DNA of 64,000 nt from Novosphingobium decolorationis (GTDB lineage Bacteria > Pseudomonadota > Alphaproteobacteria > Sphingomonadales > Sphingomonadaceae), in NCBI RefSeq assembly GCF_018417475.1, contig NZ_CP054856.1, forward strand, positions 4,371,001-4,435,000, read 5' to 3'. Below are positions 37,291-45,047 of this stretch, in pieces. A program made the translations under genes and the position numbers. The notes beneath the pieces are model-generated. The model was given only the letters and a program-made list of their open reading frames with translations. It did no database searches and was not told where the DNA came from. Position 1 is the first letter of the stretch, and each line of letters opens with the position of its first letter.

Positions 37291-37879
37291 GCGGCACGAC
37301 CGCACAGTTTGCAAGGGGCTGCGTGGTTTCATGTTCGCGGTAGGCGCGCATCCAGTCCGGGCTGACCGTAAAATCGGAGGCGAGAGCATGGAGGTAGCCG
37401 CGGAAGAACTGGCCATGGCCGACGACGAGCGCGAAACCGACGTCGAGGGCAAGGAGGCGGGCGTGAAAGTCCCTCAGCCGCTCCAGAAAGGCGCGGAAGC
37501 TTTCCGCATCCGGCCCGTCGCGATAGTCGGGATCGCAGCGCTCCCAATAGGCCGCCACGAGGGGGCGGCGCGTCTCGCCCGTCGTGCCGTGACAGCGGGC
37601 GGGGCTGAGGTAGGTCAGTTCGCCGATCGGCCAGGTTTCGCAAGGAACAGCGGGCCAACGCGCCCGGATCGGGGCGGCGGTTTCCTCGGCCCGGCGGAAG
37701 GGTGAGACAACGATGCGATCCGGAGCGCGCTCCACCCGCATGGCAAGCTCGCGCGCCTGGGCATGGCCGAGAGGCGTGAGCGGCACCTCGGCGTGCCCCT
37801 CGACCGGCTGTCCGGCATTGGACGCGCTCTGGCCATGGCGGATGAGCCAGGTCAGCTGCGGGGGCACAAGGCTTCCCAC
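37256..37879 (-). CDS. Histidine phosphatase superfamily protein
   Basis: A 207-residue protein with the phospho-His motif LIRHGQSASN (His15), the basic pocket in VVSPFRRAEETA (about residue 58) and the second catalytic His in VVGHGQFFRG (about residue 153). Members act on phosphosugars, phosphoproteins or small phosphates. It overlaps the upstream ATP-grasp gene by 28 bases, so the two are co-translated and probably in one pathway. It is the last gene of the minus-strand glycan cluster. Confidence 0.87.
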   Translation of the reverse strand: MGSLVPPQLTWLIRHGQSASNAGQPVEGHAEVPLTPLGHAQARELAMRVERAPDRIVVSPFRRAEETAAPIRARWPAVPCETWPIGELTYLSPARCHGTTGETRRPLVAAYWERCDPDYRDGPDAESFRAFLERLRDFHARLLALDVGFALVVGHGQFFRGYLHALASDFTVSPDWMRAYREHETTQPLANCAVVPLTREAMQRSRS

Positions 37880-38823
37880 TGCGCGGTGTCGAAGTACTCT
37901 TCGGTCCAGTAGCGCACGACCATCAGGTCCTGGAACGGCATGGGCCCTTCCGGCAGCTTCCCGCCTTCCAGCCCGGTGACCATAAGCTTTGGCATGTCAA
38001 CTCCCGCCGCAGCGGTCAGCGGCAGGGTCCCGGGATAGCGCGGGTTCACTTCGAGCAGCTTGTAGACGCCATCCTGCGCGCGCTTGAACTGGATGTTGGC
38101 CGTGCCGCGAATGCCGATCACTTCGGCCGTGCGCCGGACCGCCGCCAGCAGCGGCTCGTCGTGGATCGTGCGCGAGGCGACCGCGATACCGGAATCGATC
38201 TTCATGCGCACGCGCGCAACCGCTGCGATCACCCGGCCATCGGCGCGTACGTAGACATCGACCGAGACTTCCTCGCAGGGCAGATATTCCTGCAGCATGA
38301 CCGTCCCGTCCAGCGGCTGCGCGGCAAGATCCTCGGTGCCATCGATCCGCGCGATCCCGCGCGAGCCGGCACCCTCGCGCGGTTTGGCAAAGCGTGGAAA
38401 ATGTGTGGTAGCTGCCGCGATCTCGGGTGTCAGCGGGACGCTTGAGGGGCAGGGGACCTCGCCCTCGACCGCGTCCATCAGGGCCTGCTTGTCGCGGCAC
38501 AGGCGCAAGGTTTCCACAGGTGATATCGCCATCGTCGTGCCCACCTGCGCGAACCGGGTACGCTCGGCGGCGAGCGGAGCCAGTTCGACGTCAACGGTGG
38601 GCACGAGCAGCTCGATTGCGCGCGCACGGCACGCCTCGAGCAGGTCCGGCACCAGCGCGGGGGAATCGCCGCGCGCGATGATGAGGCGCCGCTCGGGCGG
38701 CACCAGATAGAGCCCCGCGGCCAGCGGATCGATGTCCGCCATGTAGAGTTCGTGATCGCCCCCAAGGCTCTTCCAGATACTGACGGCGGCCGCGCCTCCG
38801 GCTCCGGTGACAAGTATGCGCAT
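37852..38823 (-). CDS. ATP-grasp ligase (carbamoyl-phosphate-synthase-like)
   Basis: A 323-residue enzyme. An N-terminal pre-ATP-grasp Rossmann domain (MRILVTGAGGAAAVSIWKSL) is followed by an ATP-grasp core with FAKPREGAGSRGIARI (ATP lysine and Gly loop), the LQEYLPCEEVSVDVYV strand, and metal ligands in GTANIQFKRAQDGVYKLLEVNPRYPG. Such ligases form acyl-phosphate intermediates and join a carboxylate to an amine or similar. The substrate is unknown. Flanked by a deacetylase and a phosphatase, it may decorate a sugar with an amino acid. Confidence 0.85.
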   Translation of the reverse strand: MRILVTGAGGAAAVSIWKSLGGDHELYMADIDPLAAGLYLVPPERRLIIARGDSPALVPDLLEACRARAIELLVPTVDVELAPLAAERTRFAQVGTTMAISPVETLRLCRDKQALMDAVEGEVPCPSSVPLTPEIAAATTHFPRFAKPREGAGSRGIARIDGTEDLAAQPLDGTVMLQEYLPCEEVSVDVYVRADGRVIAAVARVRMKIDSGIAVASRTIHDEPLLAAVRRTAEVIGIRGTANIQFKRAQDGVYKLLEVNPRYPGTLPLTAAAGVDMPKLMVTGLEGGKLPEGPMPFQDLMVVRYWTEEYFDTAQWEALCPRS

Positions 38824-38829
38824 GTTCTC

Positions 38830-39936
38830 TCAGTTCCCCTCGATATCGCTTTGGGCGGCCAGTGCGTCATCGCGCAGCGGGTAGGTCGCCTGGACCATGT
38901 CGCGCTCACGCACGACCTGGAACGGCTCGGCCAGGACGTAGCCCGCGAAACGTCCCCAGTAGTGCGCCGAAGACAGAATCACGTCGGGCTGGATCGAGAC
39001 CATCCGGTCGATCTGGCTCTTGTAGGCGCCGATGAGCCCGATCTTCTTCTCGATGAAACTGGTGATGTCGACATAGCGCTGGGGCTCGAACCTGGTGGTC
39101 GAGGACGGGCTCTGGTAGCAGTAGACATTGGGTACCGCGCGCGCGGCGACGAGGCTGGCGGTATGGACGGCGCGGTGGTCCTGGTGGGTGTCCTCGATCG
39201 TGTGGGTGTAGACGTGGGTCGCGCCCATCTGGGCGATCGCATCCTGGATGATGGCGATGGTCTCCCCGCCCGGTTCGATCGCGGTGTCGGGCAGGTTCTC
39301 GATGCGCAGCCGCGCGCCGAGCATGGCGGCGGCATCGTGCGCTTCGGACAGGCGCAGGTTGGTGTCTCCTCCGGCCGCCCCGCGCGAAAGGGTGAGGATG
39401 CGGATGACGTCGTAGTCGGCAAAATGACGCGCGAGCGCGCCGCCGCAGCCGATCTCCACGTCATCGGGATGCGCCCCGATGGCGAGCACACGCTTTTGCT
39501 GGCGCTGGCGGCGGGCGTTGGCCTCGCGCGCCAAGAGCATGACTTCCTCGACGAAGGCCTCGGGGCCGGAGGGGCGCAGGATGAGGCCATCGACGTGGCA
39601 CCTCAGCGCCTCGCGCAGGAGGCGGGGCTTCTCGCTCTGCATGACGATCAGCGTGGCCGTCCAGCGGTAGTTGTACTTGATGTACTTGAGGAGGGCGAAC
39701 CCGCCGGGCGTGCGGTCCGGTTCGGCCGCGACGAGATCGTAGGGGCGCGTCGCGACAAGATGCATCGCCGCATCACTGTCGCGGGCAAGCTCAAGCGCGA
39801 CGTCGGGGAGGGGCTCGAAGGCGCGTCGGACCACCTCGGCAGTGTCAGGGAAGGGCGTGACGACAAGGATGTGCAAGCGCCTTGCAGGGACGTGCTGAAC
39901 GACACCCAGACGGCGATTTTGCGCGGCTTGTTGCAT
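38830..39936 (-). CDS. PIG-L family deacetylase fused to a degenerate receiver domain
   Basis: A 368-residue protein. The N-terminal part (about 20-130) has the receiver fold, but key residues are gone: Val-Val-Thr-Pro in place of the acidic pair, Glu72 at the phospho-acceptor and Arg121 for the lysine. The C-terminal part is a zinc LmbE/PIG-L deacetylase with IGAHPDDVEIGCGG (about 153-166) and DTHQDHRAVH, which removes N-acetyl groups from GlcNAc-type sugars. ATG 39936 has AAGGGGAG eight bases upstream. GTG 39978 overlaps the preceding stop and is the alternative. Confidence 0.85.
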   Translation of the reverse strand: MQQAAQNRRLGVVQHVPARRLHILVVTPFPDTAEVVRRAFEPLPDVALELARDSDAAMHLVATRPYDLVAAEPDRTPGGFALLKYIKYNYRWTATLIVMQSEKPRLLREALRCHVDGLILRPSGPEAFVEEVMLLAREANARRQRQQKRVLAIGAHPDDVEIGCGGALARHFADYDVIRILTLSRGAAGGDTNLRLSEAHDAAAMLGARLRIENLPDTAIEPGGETIAIIQDAIAQMGATHVYTHTIEDTHQDHRAVHTASLVAARAVPNVYCYQSPSSTTRFEPQRYVDITSFIEKKIGLIGAYKSQIDRMVSIQPDVILSSAHYWGRFAGYVLAEPFQVVRERDMVQATYPLRDDALAAQSDIEGN

Positions 39937-39974
39937 TGGCGTAGCTCTCCCCTTCTTCACCAGGCGCCCTTTTT

Positions 39975-41276
39975 TCACCAGGCCATGCGCAGGCCCGCTC
40001 TCAGGCTCTGCGCCGAACTGTACGAATTGTGGCTGGCGGCAAGACGCAGCGCCACGTGGCCCGAAATGGCCACCAGGGCACTGAGGTGCAGGTCGCGGTT
40101 GTCGATGGCCGGAGAGACGCCGACGCCGGCGCTCAGCACCAACTCGTGCGGCCCTGCATAGGTGATGTCGAGCGCGCCGCTCCAGAGGCTGCGGTAATCC
40201 TCGAAGGCCGCCTGCTGCGAGTTGTAGAGCGTTGCCGTCAGTTGCCAGCGCGGTGCGACGTCCACGCCCAGCCCCGTGCGCAGCAGGCGTCCGTCGTAGA
40301 GCGCATCGCCGAACGACTTGCGATAGCCCCCGCTCCAGCGCACCCGGTCGGTGAGGTAGATCGTCACGCTGCCATCGATCCAGTGCTCGGTCGGCAGCGC
40401 GCCGTGTCCGCGGTAGTCATAGACCACCGAAATCGCATAGCCGAGCGGGACGAGGCGCTGGTAGCCCAGCGTGACATCGTCGCGCGGGAATATGGTGAGG
40501 CCGTTGGCCGACACGGTCGCGATATCCGCGCTGGCATGGCTCCATCCCAGTTCGAGTGTGTCGAAGGCGCCCAGCGCCGCGGTCCCGTGCAGCTGCACAC
40601 CGTGCGATGAGGTTTCGGGGGTGGAGGCGATGATGCCGCCCATTTCCAGTGTATAGTGATGGACATCGCCGATCATGGCGAGACCGGCCCGGGCCTCGGC
40701 GTTGCCGGGCTCGGTGCGCAGGACCTCTTCGAAGCCTTGCTGCGCGCGGCGCGGGCGATGGCGGGCGAGAGCCAGCCAGGACAGCCCGTTGCGGGCGTCG
40801 ATGTCGGCAGGGTCCTGCTCCAGCAGCTGCCGGTAAAGCGTTTCGGCCTCGTGCAGATGGTTTTGCCGACGGGCGACCCGGGCCAGTCCGAGGCGGGCGG
40901 GCCGCAGCGCCGGCTCACGCGCGAGGAGGTTCGTGTAGATAGCGCGCGCCTCGTCGGGATGTGCAGCTTCCAGCGTAACGCCAAGTTCGAGCGCGGGATT
41001 GGTTTCGGCCGGGGCCATCTGCACTGCCCGGCGCAGATGGGCGATGGCTGTATCCTGTTCGCCGTCCTCACGGGCAAGGACGCCCAGAAAAAGAGAGACG
41101 CGGTAGTCGGTTGCGCCCGTGGCCTCGCACGTGTGGAGGGACTTTCGGAGCTTCGACAGCGGACGCGGGGTCATGCCGAACATCCGCTGGATTTCCTCGA
41201 TATCGCATGCCCCGTCCTGCGCGGCCGCAGGGGGCGGCAAGAGAATCAGGGTCACTGCCATGAAGACCCCCGGCAT
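39975..41276 (-). CDS. YaiO-like outer-membrane protein: TPR domain plus beta-barrel
   Basis: A 433-residue protein with a signal peptide (MPGVFMAVTLILLPPPAAAQ). A periplasmic TPR region (about 50-215: FLGVLAREDGEQDTAIAHLRRAV, YRQLLEQDPADIDARNGL) is followed by a C-terminal barrel of alternating aromatic strands ending in SLRAGLRMAW. This two-part plan matches YaiO and PgaA-type exporters that guide polysaccharide across the outer membrane. The frame opens at TTG 41369, but ATG 41276 makes a proper signal peptide. It heads the minus-strand operon, with TGA overlapping a possible GTG of the deacetylase. Confidence 0.82.
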   Translation of the reverse strand: MPGVFMAVTLILLPPPAAAQDGACDIEEIQRMFGMTPRPLSKLRKSLHTCEATGATDYRVSLFLGVLAREDGEQDTAIAHLRRAVQMAPAETNPALELGVTLEAAHPDEARAIYTNLLAREPALRPARLGLARVARRQNHLHEAETLYRQLLEQDPADIDARNGLSWLALARHRPRRAQQGFEEVLRTEPGNAEARAGLAMIGDVHHYTLEMGGIIASTPETSSHGVQLHGTAALGAFDTLELGWSHASADIATVSANGLTIFPRDDVTLGYQRLVPLGYAISVVYDYRGHGALPTEHWIDGSVTIYLTDRVRWSGGYRKSFGDALYDGRLLRTGLGVDVAPRWQLTATLYNSQQAAFEDYRSLWSGALDITYAGPHELVLSAGVGVSPAIDNRDLHLSALVAISGHVALRLAASHNSYSSAQSLRAGLRMAW

Positions 41277-41379
41277 GGATGGATACAGCAGTGCCCGGTT
41301 TCGCGCTCGCAAGGGCCGCACCTTACGTCGATCCCGTAATGCATTCAGGAATATCCATTGTGCCACCAAGGCTTGGGGG

Positions 41380-41637
41380 CGGCAATGAACTCCTTGGTTG
41401 GTTTATGTAAACGAGGAAAGTGTTTGTCTTTATTGGAATTTTTCGAAATAATATGCGAAATATCTGTTCGATATATATTTTTTGTTATTCATTAAATTTG
41501 TGAAATATTGAGAGCCGAGCCTGGTGATTGTCAATTTGTGTCGTGCGCTTCGACATGTTTGTGTTACGTCACTTGAACGGGAAACAATCGTTTTGATTGA
41601 ATGCCATCGCATGTTGCAGCGGCCCTGGGAGGGATCG
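41380..41637. promoter_or_regulatory. AT-rich divergent control region
   Basis: About 260 bases between the divergent YaiO-like operon and the exported protein at 41638 hold no gene. Bases 41429-41515 are markedly A/T-rich, with repeated TTCGAAATA / GCGAAATAT / TTCGATATAT elements. This suggests promoters for both directions and binding of a nucleoid protein or AT-preferring repressor such as MucR. No single -10/-35 pair is certain. Confidence 0.5.
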
Positions 41638-42378
41638 ATGACGGCAAAATCATATACATCTTTGTGCTGGGCGCTGCCCCTTCTGCTGGTGGCTCCGGCC
41701 GCTCTTGCGCAGGACACGCCACGCGAATTGCGCGATCTCGTGGGCGCGCGGGCGGCAGGAGGTGAGCGGCAGCTTGAAGATCGTGGCTTTGTCTGGATAT
41801 CGACCCAGACCGGCAGCGACCGTAAGTGGAGCTACTGGTGGCGCCAGTCCGATGCGCTGTGCATCACGGTCCAGACCTACGATGGGCGCTACGCCTCGGT
41901 CGTGGATTCGCCAGCCGTCGATTGCGAGCGCGCTCAGGGGGGCGATCACGAGACCAGCGCACAGATCGACGAGGTCATCAATCTCATCTGCTACGGCGAA
42001 GGCAGCCGCCTCTCCAACCGCGTCAGCACGGGCTACGAATGGGACTGGAGGGAACATCGCTACCATCGCTCGACCCGCTCGGAGTTGACCCAGCAGCAGT
42101 TCGACGAGGCGATCACCTTGCAGTTCCATGGCTCCGACGGGCGCATCCGCCTTGCCGGTAAACTGGTTCCACCGATCCATTCGGGGGGCACCAACGGATG
42201 GTGGACACTGACCGACGTTGCGATCACCCACGACAAGATCAAGGGCCGCTATCGCCTCAACGGCCTCAACAAGCCCAAGCTGGAGATCGATCGGCTGACC
42301 GGCCACATCAAGGTCGAGGGCATGAACAGCTTCAGCGGCACGTGCGACAGCATCGACAGCGGGAAGCGGCGGTTCTGA
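41638..42378 (+). CDS. Exported protein of unknown function
   Basis: A 246-residue protein with a clear signal peptide (residues 1-24, cleavage after AALAQ). The N-terminal mature part has a compact Trp/Tyr/Cys-rich module (RQLEDRGFVWISTQTGSDRKWSYWWRQSDALCITVQTYDGRYASVVD, about residues 44-90), with Cys residues likely forming a disulfide. A second, beta-rich part contains GWWTLTDVAI and RLTGHIKVEGMNSFSGTC. The family is not recognised. GGGAGGG lies a few bases upstream of ATG 41638. Its stop overlaps the next start by one base (TGATG). Confidence 0.7.
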   Translation: MTAKSYTSLCWALPLLLVAPAALAQDTPRELRDLVGARAAGGERQLEDRGFVWISTQTGSDRKWSYWWRQSDALCITVQTYDGRYASVVDSPAVDCERAQGGDHETSAQIDEVINLICYGEGSRLSNRVSTGYEWDWREHRYHRSTRSELTQQQFDEAITLQFHGSDGRIRLAGKLVPPIHSGGTNGWWTLTDVAITHDKIKGRYRLNGLNKPKLEIDRLTGHIKVEGMNSFSGTCDSIDSGKRRF

Positions 42379-43133
42379 TGCCGGGGCGGACCGGCACACG
42401 GACAGCGCGCGCCATGACGGTGGCCGGCGGACTTCTGGCGCTGGCGTTCCTGTCCGCCTGTTCCGGGGATGCGGTCCAGGACGAGGCCACGCAGGACGCG
42501 GTGGAACAGCCCACACTTGCGCCTGAGACGGAGCCGCTTGCCGACGGCGCCCCAGCAGCCTTCGCCTGGCCAGCTTCGCTCAAGGTCATGGGCACAGGCT
42601 ATCCGGAAGAAGGTGATGCCTGCCGCCGCCTTGGCGAGAGCGCGGCCGTGGTCGATTATCTCGACGACAGCGCCATGCTTGTCGGTTGTCCGGGAGAGGC
42701 CAGCTCGGGAGCCGCGCAAGCGCTCGTCTCCGCGAGTTCGGCCCAGTCGGTCGGGCATATTGACGGCGTCAGCCTGTTCTCGGTTCCCGCCACCCCGGTT
42801 GCCGCTCCAAGTACGGCACCGGTGCGACCGGGAACCCAATTCAAGGGCCGACTGACCGGAAACGACATCGCCCGGCACGACTTTTCAGCGCGCGAGGGCC
42901 AGACGATCAACGTCACGCTCAAGGGCTCGGGCTCGATGTATTTCAACGTGCTGCCACCCGGAGGTCAGCCGGGCGATGCAATCTACGTGGGGTCGCGCGT
43001 CATCGAGCGGGCCAATTTCTGGTCCGGCGTCGCGCCGGCCACCGGAACCTACACCGTAATCGTCTACCTCATGGGAAATGACAGGGATGGCGGTGCGAGC
43101 CGCAGCTACGAACTCGAGGCAATCGCCGAATAA
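42378..43133 (+). CDS. Predicted lipoprotein with C-terminal beta domain
   Basis: A 251-residue protein with a lipobox, LAFLSACSGD (Cys about residue 28), so it is lipid-anchored. A cysteine-containing middle portion is followed by a C-terminal domain (about 145-250) with GTQFKGRLTGNDIARHDFSAREGQTINVTLKGSGSMYFNV and NFWSGVAPATGTYTVIVYLM. That is reminiscent of pre-peptidase C-terminal (PPC-like) beta-sandwich modules. Function is unknown. ATG 42378 is coupled to the preceding gene's stop, so the two are expressed together. Confidence 0.7.
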   Translation: MPGRTGTRTARAMTVAGGLLALAFLSACSGDAVQDEATQDAVEQPTLAPETEPLADGAPAAFAWPASLKVMGTGYPEEGDACRRLGESAAVVDYLDDSAMLVGCPGEASSGAAQALVSASSAQSVGHIDGVSLFSVPATPVAAPSTAPVRPGTQFKGRLTGNDIARHDFSAREGQTINVTLKGSGSMYFNVLPPGGQPGDAIYVGSRVIERANFWSGVAPATGTYTVIVYLMGNDRDGGASRSYELEAIAE

Positions 43134-43203
43134 CGCGGTTTCCAAAGCAGCGCGGGACCATCTGCGCGACGATATCGAGTGACATGAAACGAAAGTGGCA
43201 ACG

Positions 43204-43548
43204 ATGATTCTCAAAGCCGTTTTCAGGAGTACACTGGCTCTGGCCGTGATTTCCATGGGGGCTGCGTCCCTGCCAGCCTCGGCTGAACTGACCCGCGAAC
43301 AGGAAACGCGCCTCAAGGCGGCCGTCGCCGGGATCGTCATCGCCAATGCCATCCGCAAGGCCAAGAAGAAGCGCGACCGCGAGCGCGAATGGGAGCGGTA
43401 CGAACGCGATGGCCGCACCTACTACAACTACGACTGGGGCCGCAGCTTCAGCCCGCACAAGGACGTGGTCTGCTACCAGCGGACGCGGCAGTGCTTCAAG
43501 GATCGGCGCTATTCGTCGAAGTGGACCGCACGCGCGTTCGGGTATTGA
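43204..43548 (+). CDS. Small exported basic protein of unknown function
   Basis: A 114-residue protein with a signal peptide (ending ASLPASA). Next comes a hydrophobic, alanine-rich helix (RLKAAVAGIVIANAIRKAKKKRDRERE) that runs into a charged stretch. The C-terminal part is rich in Tyr and Arg (YYNYDWGRSFSPHKDVVCYQRTRQCFKDRRYSSKW) with two cysteines. The family is not recognised. GTG 43195 is an upstream alternative start. It lies in a run of exported proteins. Confidence 0.62.
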   Translation: MILKAVFRSTLALAVISMGAASLPASAELTREQETRLKAAVAGIVIANAIRKAKKKRDREREWERYERDGRTYYNYDWGRSFSPHKDVVCYQRTRQCFKDRRYSSKWTARAFGY

Positions 43549-43562
43549 GGGAGGAAAGCCGC

Positions 43563-44123
43563 ATGAAACGCCACATTTCGCCCGTCCGGACCACCGCTGT
43601 GGCCGCTCTTCTCACCCTTGTTGCCGCCTGCAGCGGAGATAGCGCGCCCGGTGAAGGTACGCCGACGCAACCGGCCGGCACCAACGAGGTCGACGTCAAG
43701 ACGCAGATGCAACTGTCCACCGCCGAAGCCTTGCAGGGCGCGATGGAGGACACCTTCACGCCCGACCAGGTCGGTATTCTCGTCAATCTGGCCCACCAGA
43801 AGGTCGTGGCCGAATCGTGTGACGGGTTCGAGGTGGACAACGGCAAATTCGCGGCCGCACTGGCGCCAATCGTCACGGCGAAGAAGTCGGATACCGACGG
43901 CAAGCTCATTCACGACCAGCTCCTCACCGGGCTGGGCATGGCCACAGGCGCGGAATTCGCAATCGCAGCCTACGACCAGCAGGCCTACTGCGATGGCGCC
44001 CGGGCGGACCGCGACGACACCGCGGCAAGCAATCCCTACGACATCTACGCGACGCCCGGGGCCAGCCCGTTCGGCACGCAAACGCCCGCTGCTGTGGATG
44101 AGGTCGCACGCGCGCCAAGCTAA
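43563..44123 (+). CDS. Predicted lipoprotein of unknown function
   Basis: A 186-residue protein with lipobox TLVAACSGDS (Cys about residue 23), a short low-complexity linker, then a mainly helical domain with two cysteines (AESCDGF and QAYCDGA) and a low-complexity C-terminus. GGAGGAA lies just before ATG 43563. The family is not recognised. It follows the small basic protein by 14 bases, so they are probably cotranscribed. Confidence 0.65.
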   Translation: MKRHISPVRTTAVAALLTLVAACSGDSAPGEGTPTQPAGTNEVDVKTQMQLSTAEALQGAMEDTFTPDQVGILVNLAHQKVVAESCDGFEVDNGKFAAALAPIVTAKKSDTDGKLIHDQLLTGLGMATGAEFAIAAYDQQAYCDGARADRDDTAASNPYDIYATPGASPFGTQTPAAVDEVARAPS

Positions 44124-44198
44124 GTCCGTGCCTGTGGTGACCCGCGCGTCGCCACCGGATCGTGCACAAGAGGAGGTCGGAAGAAGAGGAGAAGTGGC

Positions 44199-44990
44199 AT
44201 GAACGGGCGTCTCGTGCAGAGCCTTGGGGTCTATGTCCTGTGGATCGTCATTACCTTGCTGGGAGCGACATGGCTGCTTGGCGGCGAAGAAGCCGCGCTT
44301 GAAGAGCTGGTGAAGAACGGGATCGGATGGCAGTTCGTCGGCGCCAGCGCGCTTCTGCTCGGCGCCATCGTGGTCTTTGGTTGGCGCGACTTGAAATTCG
44401 GGGCGCCCCACGCGCTCGTCAAGGTGATGTCGGTCCCCGTGTTGCTCCTGCTTGTCATTGCATCCCTGACCGTGGTGACAGGGCTTCCGGACCGCACGAC
44501 CACGTCCTATGTCCTGTTCAACACGTTCCTCGTGGGCTTTTCGGAGGAAGTCATGTTTCGCGGGGTCCTCTTCCGGGCACTCCTCGAAAATCTGAGGATC
44601 TGGCCCGCGATCATCGTTACCAGCGTCCTGTTCGGCGCCGTCCATAGCCTCAATGGGTTCAATACCGGCGATTGGAGTGGTGCCCTTCTGCAGTCGGTCG
44701 CGGCGGCGATGAGCGGCATGATCTTCATCGCCATCGTCGTGCGCACCGGATCGATCTGGCCAGCCATTATCTATCACTGGCTCTGGGACGGCGTGCTGTT
44801 CCTGATGGGGGTGGCGAGCGCACTTGACGAGGAGCACGCAGCCGCCTCCGAGGTCGCGGTTTCCGGTCTGGGGGCCGTCGTGTTCCCACTGATGATCGCG
44901 CTGCCCAATTTCCTGTGGGCCCTGTGGCTGCTGCGCAAGGTGCGCGACGCAAGCTATCGCGAGGAGGAGGGCGCGAGTTTCACCGGCTGA
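44199..44990 (+). CDS. CPBP-family intramembrane metalloprotease
   Basis: A 263-residue protein with about seven transmembrane helices. The conserved CPBP (Abi/CAAX protease) motifs are all present: SEEVMFRGVLFRAL (EExxxR, about residues 113-126), LFGAVHSLNG (FxxxH) and IYHWLWD (HxxxN-like with Asp). Members include intramembrane proteases, some tied to bacteriocin immunity and envelope regulation. The substrate is unknown. It is encoded between lipoproteins and an M13 peptidase. Confidence 0.88.
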   Translation: MNGRLVQSLGVYVLWIVITLLGATWLLGGEEAALEELVKNGIGWQFVGASALLLGAIVVFGWRDLKFGAPHALVKVMSVPVLLLLVIASLTVVTGLPDRTTTSYVLFNTFLVGFSEEVMFRGVLFRALLENLRIWPAIIVTSVLFGAVHSLNGFNTGDWSGALLQSVAAAMSGMIFIAIVVRTGSIWPAIIYHWLWDGVLFLMGVASALDEEHAAASEVAVSGLGAVVFPLMIALPNFLWALWLLRKVRDASYREEEGASFTG

Positions 44991-45047
44991 CACGAAGGCG
45001 AACGGGCCTTGTTCCAGCCGCCCGGTTTCGAGCGAGGGAGGACAGAA

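Noticed and set aside
35642..41276. Direct assignment of the glycan cluster as pgaABCD
   Set aside because: The deacetylase is PIG-L rather than the PgaB type, the small protein is not recognisably PgaD, and ATP-grasp and phosphatase genes are extra. Only the general logic is shared.
44199..44990. CPBP protease as an mlrA homologue
   Set aside because: It is a generic CPBP protein 9 kb from the peptidase block, and nothing specific to MlrA can be seen.
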